A DNA stretch of 64,000 nt from Streptosporangiaceae bacterium NEAU-GS5 (GTDB lineage: Bacteria > Actinomycetota > Actinomycetes > Streptosporangiales > Streptosporangiaceae). The DNA lies in NCBI GenBank assembly GCA_017592665.1, contig JAGFNW010000021.1:62001-126000 (forward strand), written 5' to 3'. Of the stretch, positions 32,676-41,351 are shown in pieces (positions within the stretch are counted from its first letter, which is position 1; each line of letters begins with the position of its first letter). Under the pieces are notes generated by a model. The model searched no databases. It saw only the letters and a list, made by a program, of their open reading frames with translations, and was not told where the DNA came from. A program made the translations under genes and the position numbers.

Positions 32676-35600
32676 ATGACCACTGCGGGTGGCGCGGAGA
32701 ACATCTTCACTCTGGACGGCCCGACGGCGACCGGCAGCGGCATGCTGCGCGCCGCGGCCACCGCGACCGCACGCAACACCCGGGGGCTGAGCGCCGGATT
32801 CGACCTGCAGGCCCAGTTCGAGGGCGCGGTGGACGCCAAGCTGACCGACGCGGCCAAGGCGTCGTTCCGCGCCAGCGGGTCGGCGTCCGTCACCGCGGAG
32901 GCGGCGGCGTGCTTCCCGCTCGACATCTTCGACTTCGCGGGCGTGGTCGCCTCGCTCAAGGTGCAGGCCGAGGCACGCGCCAGCGTGAAGCTCGCGGTCG
33001 AGTTACAGCCGTTACGCCTGGTCGAGCAGCTGCTCGCGGAACACGTCGACACCGGCTGGCGGCCGTACATCGAGGCTCTGAGCAGGCAGATCAACGCCCG
33101 CGCCGGGTTGCAGGCGAGCGCCGCCGTGTGCGTCAAGGCCGTCTCGGAGGTCAGGGCCGGCGTGCGGCTGTTCCCGAAGAACGGCGAGCCGGCGGGCACG
33201 GTGTTCGTCGTCAACTTCGGCTACGGCTACATCTACGGCTACAGCTGGTCGCTGATCGCCGAGCTGACGTTCTTCGACCCGGCGGCCCTGGTCAAGGATG
33301 TCTTCCAGATCAGCGCGCGGCAGCTGGCCGACGTGTTCGAACTGGAGGGCGCCAAGCAGCCCGAGCCGGCCAGGAGCGCTCTTCTCGAAGGCGCCAAGCT
33401 GGTCGAGATGGCGCTCCCCGCGCTCGCGGACATGCTGTGCACGCTCCTCGCCGACCTGCCCGGCGCGACCAAGCAGGCGCGGCTGACGTCGGCGGTCACC
33501 GCGCTCGGCACCCGGCTCGGCCGGCATCTGCTGGAGACCCTGATCTCGGCGGCGATGGGCGAGCTCCAGCGCCTGCTGGAGCGGCTCGGCCTGCCCCTCG
33601 ACACCGACGTCACCAACCGGCTCCTGGCGCTGTTGCACGGGATCGAGGACGCGATCTTCGCCGACGGCAGCCTGCTCGCGCTGCTGCCCGACGCGGTCGA
33701 CACGGCCGTCGACGCGATCGTCGCGCTGGCTCTGCGCGGCCTGAACGCCGCGGACCGCCAGCTCGTGGAGGATGTCGCGATCGGTGTGTGGGCGGGCATC
33801 AGTCTCCTGTTCGCCGAGCCCACCGCGAGCCGGGGCCCGTCGGCGGCCATGCGGCGGATGCTGGTCGAAGCGGGCGTCGCGCTGACCGGGCCCGGCGACC
33901 TGCCGGCTCGCGCGCTCGGACACTCCGCCGCCCGGCTGCTGCGGCGCGCGGGCGCCGCCGAATGGCTCAGCGACATCACCGGCCTCACCCTCGAGCAGCT
34001 CGTACGGATCCCGCGGGACGGCGTCACGGGCGACGCGCAGACGTTCCTGCGCGAATTCCTGACCGCGGTGGGCGGCGCGCTGTCCAAGGAACTGCTCGAC
34101 CAGGTGCCCGACGACGCCTTCGGACTTCCGCCGCAGGCCGTCCAGTCGGTACGGACCGTCCTCCAGGTGGCGGTGGAGGAGCTGCCCGCCCTGATCGACA
34201 GCGTGGATCAGCCGAAGGTCCTGGAACGCCTGCGCGAGCGGGTGGGCGTCGGCATGTTGCAGGCCATCGGCCCGCCCCTGGTCGCCTACCTGGAAGCCCT
34301 CGCCCGCGAGGGCTTCCAGCGGGCCGTGCCGGCCGTACAGCAACTGGCCGACGAGGCGGCGCACCTCGGCGACCACATTCCCGCCTTCCCGCGCGGCGGC
34401 CCGCTCGACCGCTTCACGGCGGCGCTGGAGGACCTCGGACGGGAGTCGATCAACGTCACGCTGGGCCTGCCGACGTCGACCATGCTGGGCCATCTGGCCT
34501 CGAAGCTCGGCCGGTGGCGCGACGAACGGCTGCCGATCGAGCTCGGCCTGCTGCGCCGGACGCTCTGCATGGAAGGAGAGACGAGCGACAGCCTGCTCAG
34601 CCGGCTGGACAGCTCCGACACCTCCGTGGTGCTCGCGTCGCTCGGCGAACTGGCCAAGCACCACCTCGACCAGATCAGGTCGATCACCCAGTTCGTCCTC
34701 GAGGACAGCGCGGATCTGCTGGTCCGGCTGACCGTGCTGCCGTTCGAGCAGGCCGCGCGGCTGTTCGCGGCCAGTGTGAAGGCCGCCTTCGAGCTCACGG
34801 CCGCGCTGATCGCCGAGATGGCGCGGATCGCCGCGGACCTGGACGCCCGGACCCGGCAGCTGGAGACCGACGCGGCCATGCTGACGGCCCGGGTCGCGAT
34901 CCAGTGCGGCGCCCTCGCCGCGGAGGCCGCCGCGCTGACCGATCACCTCGTCGATCTGATCATCACGAATCTGGTGGGCAACGACCCGGTCGCGCGGGAA
35001 GCGGCGAAGATCGCGTTCTTCCTGCTGACCGGTGACGTCACCGAGGTCGTCTCGCGCGCGCTGGGCGACATCGCCATGGTCCTCCAGGTGGCGGGCCAGG
35101 CGATCGCGGCGGCGGCCCGGCAGGGCACCCTGGGCAGCCATGGCGCCAAGGACCTGCTCGAATCCGCGGTCCGGGCGACGGCGTCGGAGAACGTCGGCAT
35201 CCCCATCACGATCCTGATCCCCATCGTGCCGCCCTTCATCTTCGCCACGGTCACGCTGATGACCGTGGAGGTGAACGCGGCCTGGCTCGGCGGGATCCTG
35301 TGGAACGGGCTGCTCGGCGCGACCGGCGCCGGGCCGATCATCGCGGCGATCGGCGACACCGCCACCTCGCTCCAGGCCACGAACGCGGCGCTGGACGCCG
35401 TCCGGGCCGCGGGCACCCCGGCCGAGGTCCGGCAGCGCGCCGCCGACCTGCAGAGACGGGTCGACACGGCCTACCGGCCAGACCCCATCACGATCACTTT
35501 CGAGGCGGGTTCACCCCAGTCGGTGACGACGGGGACGCGCGAGGCCGTCGTCCGGGGCAGGGTCGCGGGCATCGATCGGACGTACGTGGCCCCGCTCAAG

Positions 35601-37433
35601 GTGGAGGACGGCGCCGACGGCCTGGTGATCCCGGCCCGGGTGCGGTTCACCTGCCAGGGGACGCCGGTGCCGCCCGAGATGGTGGCCTGGACCGACCTCG
35701 GCCCGCGTGAGCTCGAATTCAGCTTCCGTATCTCTGTCCGGCCCGGCGAATCGGCCGATCCGGTCGTGGTGGTCCAGCCGGGCGTGTGCGTGGTGTCGTG
35801 CCTGGCTGCGGCGGGCGCGTGGGCCGGCACCTCCGACGAGGTCGGCGCGTCCAAGTCCGTGACGTTCCTGCTGGTTCCCGACCGGGACCAGGTCTACGGC
35901 CAGGCGGCGATCAGCGCCTGGCCGTCGGCGGCCGGCGCCCTCGGTCTCGCCTACGCCACCGAGAGCGGGCGCGTGGCCTGGCTGGCCCGGCGGGACGGGC
36001 ACTGGTCGGCGGAAGACGCGCCGGTTCCTGCGCCGCGCTCGGGTTCCGGGATCGCCGGCTGGATGTCCTCTGACGGCGACCGGCTCCTCTACGTCGCCGG
36101 CAGCGGCGGCGTGCGGGTCGCGCACCGTGCCGCCGACGGATCGTGGGGCGGTTCCGTCGTCCACGGCGCGCCCGCCCGCATCGGCCGTCCCCAGCGGACG
36201 GCGACGGCCTCGGGCGGTGATCGCGTGGCCTACATCGACGAGGCCGGACGGCTGTACGTCGCCGTACGCGAAGCAACCCGTTGGAAGGTCGCGGACGTCA
36301 CCGCGCTCGCCGGGCTGCCGCCCGCCGCCCCGGCCGCCGACCTGACCCAGTGGTCGTCCCCGTACGGCTTCGCGGCCGACGTCATCGCCGAAGGCAACCT
36401 GCTCGCCAACCCGCTATTCGCCGCCGGTCCGCGCTCCGCCGGCGAACCCGCGGCCGGGTGGAGCCTTTGGGCGGGCGGCCGCACCGAGCAGGTGCTGGTC
36501 ACCGACCTGCGCCCATCGACCCTCGGCCTGCCCGAGTCGGCCCGCATGATCCATGTCGGCACCAGCGTCGAGAACGTAGGACTGGTGCAAGTCTTCGGCG
36601 CCGAGCACGCCGGCCCGGCCGAGGTGGACGCGGTCGCCTGGGTGCGCGTCCTGCGCGGCGAGGTCGGCATGGGCACCGGCGACGGCGGCAGCACGGGATT
36701 CGACGCCAGGACCGACGTCAAGGACCGCTGGATCCGTCTGTCGGCCCGCAACGGCGTCGCTCCCGCCAACGAGTTCATCGTGTACGCCGCCGGCCGGGGC
36801 GGCGCGGAGTTCCTGGTGGCGGGGGCCTCCGTCCGGGCGGTCGGCGCGCCGCTCCCCGAAACGACCTGGAACCTGGTCTTTCCTTCGGCGGACGGGCGGC
36901 TCTGCCTGGTCGCCTACCTGCCGGTCCCCGGCGTATGGCGGTTCACCGATCTGATGGCCGGCGGCCGGGCGCCGCGCTGGAAGGACGGCGGCGATCTCGC
37001 GGGCTGGCTCGACGCGGCCGGCGACCCGCACGTCGCCTACTGGGCCGACGACGGCGACCATTATGAGCTGGCCGGCTCCGCCGCCACGTCCGAGTGGCGG
37101 GCGCGCCGGTTCGGGCCACCGGGCCTCGGCCGGCGTGCCACCCGCACCGCGGCGGCGACCGCGGTGTCGGGTGACGAACGGCTGGTCGTCTGCGCCGCTC
37201 CCGACGACTCCCTCCACCTGCTGTCCTCGCGCGGGGGCGCGGGCCCGTGGACGGTGACGCCGCTGACCTCGCTGGCCCCCGCCACCAGGGCGGCCGTCGC
37301 GATCACCGGGACGACGGTGGCGATGGTCGGCGCCGACCGCCAGATCATCGTGGCCTCCCGGAGCGCCGCGGGCCGCTGGACGACCTCCGATCTGAGCGCC
37401 GAGATCGCGGCGCCGCGCGCAGGCAGGTGGTGA
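32676..37433 (+). CDS. giant protein A (1585 residues): helical body, hydrophobic segment, propeller with jelly-roll-like insert
   Basis: I do not recognise this protein as a whole. Residues 30-190 alternate polar and hydrophobic positions, as in amphipathic beta-hairpins, with Ala/Gly-rich runs. About 200-830 are predominantly amphipathic helices. About 839-895 is strongly hydrophobic (ITILIPIVPPFIFATVTLM and a Gly-rich second part). About 940-1060 looks beta-rich. From about 1071 to the end, seven repeats of a G-x-hydrophobic strand plus aromatic R-W turn suggest a seven-bladed propeller. Between repeats three and four (about 1244-1390) sits a domain starting NLLANPLFAAG with GWSLW, like a carbohydrate-binding jelly roll. 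No Sec signal or lipobox. It is coupled to gene B with a 2-base gap. The frame is open back to 31770, but that part is antisense to the DGPF gene. Confidence 0.8.
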   Translation: MTTAGGAENIFTLDGPTATGSGMLRAAATATARNTRGLSAGFDLQAQFEGAVDAKLTDAAKASFRASGSASVTAEAAACFPLDIFDFAGVVASLKVQAEARASVKLAVELQPLRLVEQLLAEHVDTGWRPYIEALSRQINARAGLQASAAVCVKAVSEVRAGVRLFPKNGEPAGTVFVVNFGYGYIYGYSWSLIAELTFFDPAALVKDVFQISARQLADVFELEGAKQPEPARSALLEGAKLVEMALPALADMLCTLLADLPGATKQARLTSAVTALGTRLGRHLLETLISAAMGELQRLLERLGLPLDTDVTNRLLALLHGIEDAIFADGSLLALLPDAVDTAVDAIVALALRGLNAADRQLVEDVAIGVWAGISLLFAEPTASRGPSAAMRRMLVEAGVALTGPGDLPARALGHSAARLLRRAGAAEWLSDITGLTLEQLVRIPRDGVTGDAQTFLREFLTAVGGALSKELLDQVPDDAFGLPPQAVQSVRTVLQVAVEELPALIDSVDQPKVLERLRERVGVGMLQAIGPPLVAYLEALAREGFQRAVPAVQQLADEAAHLGDHIPAFPRGGPLDRFTAALEDLGRESINVTLGLPTSTMLGHLASKLGRWRDERLPIELGLLRRTLCMEGETSDSLLSRLDSSDTSVVLASLGELAKHHLDQIRSITQFVLEDSADLLVRLTVLPFEQAARLFAASVKAAFELTAALIAEMARIAADLDARTRQLETDAAMLTARVAIQCGALAAEAAALTDHLVDLIITNLVGNDPVAREAAKIAFFLLTGDVTEVVSRALGDIAMVLQVAGQAIAAAARQGTLGSHGAKDLLESAVRATASENVGIPITILIPIVPPFIFATVTLMTVEVNAAWLGGILWNGLLGATGAGPIIAAIGDTATSLQATNAALDAVRAAGTPAEVRQRAADLQRRVDTAYRPDPITITFEAGSPQSVTTGTREAVVRGRVAGIDRTYVAPLKVEDGADGLVIPARVRFTCQGTPVPPEMVAWTDLGPRELEFSFRISVRPGESADPVVVVQPGVCVVSCLAAAGAWAGTSDEVGASKSVTFLLVPDRDQVYGQAAISAWPSAAGALGLAYATESGRVAWLARRDGHWSAEDAPVPAPRSGSGIAGWMSSDGDRLLYVAGSGGVRVAHRAADGSWGGSVVHGAPARIGRPQRTATASGGDRVAYIDEAGRLYVAVREATRWKVADVTALAGLPPAAPAADLTQWSSPYGFAADVIAEGNLLANPLFAAGPRSAGEPAAGWSLWAGGRTEQVLVTDLRPSTLGLPESARMIHVGTSVENVGLVQVFGAEHAGPAEVDAVAWVRVLRGEVGMGTGDGGSTGFDARTDVKDRWIRLSARNGVAPANEFIVYAAGRGGAEFLVAGASVRAVGAPLPETTWNLVFPSADGRLCLVAYLPVPGVWRFTDLMAGGRAPRWKDGGDLAGWLDAAGDPHVAYWADDGDHYELAGSAATSEWRARRFGPPGLGRRATRTAAATAVSGDERLVVCAAPDDSLHLLSSRGGAGPWTVTPLTSLAPATRAAVAITGTTVAMVGADRQIIVASRSAAGRWTTSDLSAEIAAPRAGRW

Positions 37434-37435
37434 CC

Positions 37436-40400
37436 ATGGCGATCGATCTGGCGGGCCTTCTGCAGGGCGTTCTCAAGGAGCTGTTCGGCGTCGTCACGAA
37501 GCTGAGCCCCCCCGTCCTCGTGCACCCCGTGCTGGGCCGCGTCTATCCGCGGCTGGACGGCTTCTGGCCAAGGGGCTCCTCGCAGCCCGCCCCGCCTCGC
37601 CTGCTGACGCCGCGCACGCTGCGCGGATTCCTGGTGGGCGCCGGCGCGGACAGCCAGGCACTCGGCAAGCTCGCCCTGCTCGGGCTCCCGGTAGACCTGC
37701 TCCAGGAGACCTGGTCGGACGACGGCACGAAGATCGGGGCCGCCGCCCTGCAGATCGTCGCCGACGCCCAGCCCAACACACTCATCCAGACGACGCTGAC
37801 CACCGCGGCCGTCGGGGCGCTCTGGCGGCTCAACCCGTTCGAGTCCGGCCCCCCGGCTGACGCGGCCGCCGTTTACGCCGACCTCATGGCGGCGGCGCTG
37901 ACCGGGCACGCCGACGACCCCGCCTTCCGGACCGCGGCGGCCGGGCGCCCCGTGGAGGAAGTGATCGAAGAGGGACGTGCCTACCTGGCGGGCCTGGCCA
38001 CCGACTGGCTCACCGCCGTCCAGGCACTGGTCGTCCTGTCGGCGGCGCAGCAGGCCGAGCCCGCGGGCCGCGACTTCCCCGCCGAGCTGGACGCCATCGT
38101 CGCCGCCTACAACGCGACGTCGGCGCCCGATTCGCCGTTCCTCGAGTACGTCGCCGGCGTGCTTCTCGGCGGGCACCCGGCGACCACCGCCATGCCGGAC
38201 GACCCCGGTGACGACCACTTCGCCGACGTGCTTCGCGCCGCGATCCTGCACACCGCCGCGGGCGGCCTCGTACGCGAGGACGGCGACGGCACGGCCGCCG
38301 CGGCGGCGGCGACTCCCGCGCCCGTCGGTAACGCCATCCTGGACAGCGCGTTCGAGCTCGCCGACCAGCTCACCACGTACGCGCAGGACGAGGCCGGGCG
38401 GTGGGCCGACGACCAGGCCGACTGCAGCAGCTTCGTCCAGCGGGCGCTGTTCGCCGCCGGCACCACCGCGTTCGACCCAGGGCCCGACCACACGAACGCC
38501 TTGACCAGCCACGCCCTCGCCGGCCGCGACGACCTGTTCGACACCGTGCCCCGCTCGGGCGCGCGCCCGGGAGACGTGCTCGTGCAGGGCGCGCTGGTGA
38601 TGGTCGACGGCACGATGACCTGGAAGGGGCACTGCGGCCTGTTCCTCCAGCCCGCCGCGGACGATCCCGACGTGCTCGAGGGGGCGTCGATGGACGCCGT
38701 CGGGCCCGTGACGGAGGGTCGGTGGGGGGTGGGCGGGTCCTATGCGTACGGGGAGAATCTGCTTGTCCGGCGGCTCAAAGAGGTCCGCAAGGGCGGCCCG
38801 GCGCTGCCGTTCGCCGATTTCTCGGCCGCCGATCCCGCGGTGACCGCGAGCAACGACGCCAAGCGGTTCGCCGGGTTCAGTCTGGCGAAGGTGCACTGGC
38901 AGGACGCCGACAGCGACGCCGACGCCCGACCGGCCGTCGAGGCGACCGCGCTGGGGATCCACTACACGGTCCGGCAGAATCACGGCCCCGCGGTGCTCGC
39001 CTTGAGCCCTGGCGCGATGGCCTGCGCCCCTCCCGGCGACGGGACCCAGCGCGTGCGCGCCTATCTGGCCGAAGACGACGTCGCCCGGGTGCGCCGGACA
39101 CTGAGCGTGGACAACGTCCGCTTCGTCTGGGAGCTCTCGGCCGACCAGGGCGCCCGCTTCGCGGCCTCGATGCGCACCCACCATGGCACGGGCCACCTCC
39201 GCCCGGTGCTGCTCAACGGCCAGGACGAGCCGTACGAGCGGATGCTCACCGTCGGCCCCGTCACGGCCGACCTGGACCGGGTCGAACAGATCGACGTCTG
39301 GGCGCGCGGCGAGGGACCGGTCCTGTTCCGCCCCGCCGAGGGCGTCCGGCCCGAGCAGGTGGAGCTGCTGCGGCTGCGCGCGGGCGAGAAGATCACGCTG
39401 TACGCCGAGGTCATGACCCACGCCAACGACGTCGCCGCGCAGTCGTGGTATCGGGTCAACGCCGGTTCGATCCTCGACGCGCTACGCCGGGACGGGACGC
39501 TGGAAGAGGAGTACGACCTGCTCACCGAGGTTTTCCGGGACGGCGGCGTGGCCAGCGGGGGACCGGCCGGCTCACGCGGCGAGCTCGTCGCGCTGTGGGG
39601 CGGCTCGCGCGACACGCTGATCCTGCAGCCGGCCGGAGTCGTGCCCGCCGCGCTGTTCAGCTTCGCCACCTGCGACGTGATCCAGATCTTCGCCCCGGCG
39701 CTCGCCGTCCCGCCGGACCGCCCGATCGGCGTGCGGACGTCCCTGCCCACGATCCCGCGCGCCGCGCTTGCCCAGCTGTGGGCCCGCTACGCCGTCACCG
39801 ACCGCTTCACCGATCCCGGGGCCGGCTACGACTTCCCGGCGACCGACTACGCCACCGAGATCACCAGCGCCGATCCAGGGCAGGTCCGCGGCCTTGCCTT
39901 CCACGATGAGGTGGCCCGGGTGATCACCTATGGCCCGGCGGGGGAGAAGACGGGCGCCTACCTGCACGGCGGGACGTCCCGGAAGATCATCCCGCACTCC
40001 GACCCCGCCTCCCGCCCCGACCACCCGCAGTGGCAGGTCAAGCGCGTGCCCCAGCTACTGCGCCTCTATCCGCTCCGCTACACCCTGAAGGTGGGTGACG
40101 CGCCCGAATTCGCCATCACGCAGGACGATGTGGACTGCGCTCGCCAGGAATACGTGTTCCACATGGACTTCACCGACGGCTACTTCCAGACCTATGCCGG
40201 GATATTCAAACCGGCGGACCTGCCACGGCTCGTCTTCCCCACCACCGATCCCGGCAACCCGCACGGCCTGGAACTGGCCGGTGGCCGTCCAGTGCTCCCC
40301 GCACTCGGCGCCAACAAGGTCATCGTCGTTCCGACCCGGAGCGAGATCCGGCCGCTCACGCTCGCGCCGGAGACGCGGGGGGTCAGGCACAGCACCGGCT

Positions 40401-41230
40401 ACCACTACACCCGGCTGACCGCCGCCTCCGACGACCTGGTGGAGACGGCACGCGTGGCGTCCGAACGCTATGCGCTGGGTGCCCTGGACATCGTGCACTC
40501 GGTCTTGGGGAATACGCCCCTGCCCGTGACCACGCTGCCCGACTACGCCGCCCGGGCCGTCGTGCGCATCACGCGGCTGATCAGCGCGCCACCGCCGGCG
40601 CTCGGCTCCATCGACGGGGTCCTGTACGAAGCCCTGATGCGCGGCGGCAACCCGCTCGCCACCTTCGCCGACCTCGCCGATCCCATGCATCCGCGGCTGT
40701 GGCCGTACACGCTGCAGATCTCGTCCGGGTGGCGGTCGCCCGAGCACAACGAGACCGTCAGCAAGGTGCCGACCAGCAACCACCAGCTGGGCGTGGCCAT
40801 GGACATCCAGCCGAAGAAGGATCGCGGGCAGCGCAACCCGCTCGCGCTGCTCTGCCTGCACCTGTCGGCGCAGGACCACCTCAGAGCGCATCGGGTGCGG
40901 GAGTGCCTGCTGGAGTTCTTCGCCGACGAGTACGTCGTCGGCGCTTTCCCGCGTGACCTGGTCGACATGACCTTCCGCGAGCAGGTCACGCCGCACGGCG
41001 TCGAATATGTCCTGCACTCCAGCGCGGGCGACCAGCCGATGTCGGTCCCCGACCAGGTCCACGAGGGCGACCAACTGGCCGGGAGCCGCGGGCTGCACCC
41101 TCTGCTCATCAAGACGTTCCGCACGGCCTGGGACGCCACCCACCTGCCCTGGCCCGAGCCGACCTATCTCGACGTGTACGTCTTCGCCCTCGCCAGGGGC
41201 TCTCACGTCCACCACACCTGGGTGCTGTGA
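37436..41230 (+). CDS. giant protein B (1264 residues) with NlpC/P60-like and M15-like peptidase centres
   Basis: The N-terminal 300 residues are helical and unassigned. About 310-430 resembles an NlpC/P60 domain: the Cys in DQADCSSFVQRALF (Cys330), a PGDVLV turn and the His in KGHCGLFL (His399). About 480-720 is beta-rich. The C-terminus has SSGWRSPEHN then SNHQLGVAMDIQP, the M15 (VanY/YcbK-like) zinc motif SxHxxGxAxD with His1116 and Asp1123; a His cluster near 1257-1260 could give the third ligand. Both centres belong to families that cut peptidoglycan peptides. No signal peptide is present. ATG at 37436 has AGGTGG upstream. Together with A it is probably one secreted or injected machine; mechanism unknown. 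Confidence 0.75.
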   Translation: MAIDLAGLLQGVLKELFGVVTKLSPPVLVHPVLGRVYPRLDGFWPRGSSQPAPPRLLTPRTLRGFLVGAGADSQALGKLALLGLPVDLLQETWSDDGTKIGAAALQIVADAQPNTLIQTTLTTAAVGALWRLNPFESGPPADAAAVYADLMAAALTGHADDPAFRTAAAGRPVEEVIEEGRAYLAGLATDWLTAVQALVVLSAAQQAEPAGRDFPAELDAIVAAYNATSAPDSPFLEYVAGVLLGGHPATTAMPDDPGDDHFADVLRAAILHTAAGGLVREDGDGTAAAAAATPAPVGNAILDSAFELADQLTTYAQDEAGRWADDQADCSSFVQRALFAAGTTAFDPGPDHTNALTSHALAGRDDLFDTVPRSGARPGDVLVQGALVMVDGTMTWKGHCGLFLQPAADDPDVLEGASMDAVGPVTEGRWGVGGSYAYGENLLVRRLKEVRKGGPALPFADFSAADPAVTASNDAKRFAGFSLAKVHWQDADSDADARPAVEATALGIHYTVRQNHGPAVLALSPGAMACAPPGDGTQRVRAYLAEDDVARVRRTLSVDNVRFVWELSADQGARFAASMRTHHGTGHLRPVLLNGQDEPYERMLTVGPVTADLDRVEQIDVWARGEGPVLFRPAEGVRPEQVELLRLRAGEKITLYAEVMTHANDVAAQSWYRVNAGSILDALRRDGTLEEEYDLLTEVFRDGGVASGGPAGSRGELVALWGGSRDTLILQPAGVVPAALFSFATCDVIQIFAPALAVPPDRPIGVRTSLPTIPRAALAQLWARYAVTDRFTDPGAGYDFPATDYATEITSADPGQVRGLAFHDEVARVITYGPAGEKTGAYLHGGTSRKIIPHSDPASRPDHPQWQVKRVPQLLRLYPLRYTLKVGDAPEFAITQDDVDCARQEYVFHMDFTDGYFQTYAGIFKPADLPRLVFPTTDPGNPHGLELAGGRPVLPALGANKVIVVPTRSEIRPLTLAPETRGVRHSTGYHYTRLTAASDDLVETARVASERYALGALDIVHSVLGNTPLPVTTLPDYAARAVVRITRLISAPPPALGSIDGVLYEALMRGGNPLATFADLADPMHPRLWPYTLQISSGWRSPEHNETVSKVPTSNHQLGVAMDIQPKKDRGQRNPLALLCLHLSAQDHLRAHRVRECLLEFFADEYVVGAFPRDLVDMTFREQVTPHGVEYVLHSSAGDQPMSVPDQVHEGDQLAGSRGLHPLLIKTFRTAWDATHLPWPEPTYLDVYVFALARGSHVHHTWVL

Positions 41231-41243
41231 AAATCGCCGGTGA

Positions 41244-41276
41244 AAGATAGGGACCCGGCGCCCGGAAGATAGGGAC
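41244..41276. repeat. direct repeat AAGATAGGGAC, two copies 22 bases apart
   Basis: Copies at 41244-41254 and 41266-41276, two helical turns apart, in the 121-base gap before the M6-like protease gene. Two in-phase direct repeats suggest a regulator site; an insertion-sequence end remnant is the alternative. No other feature in the gap. Confidence 0.5.
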
Positions 41277-41351
41277 ATTGACCGATCCGCCCCGACCTTT
41301 ACCCGCCCTACGGTCAGGCCTGATCTGGTGGTGGCTGATAGGAGATTCGGG

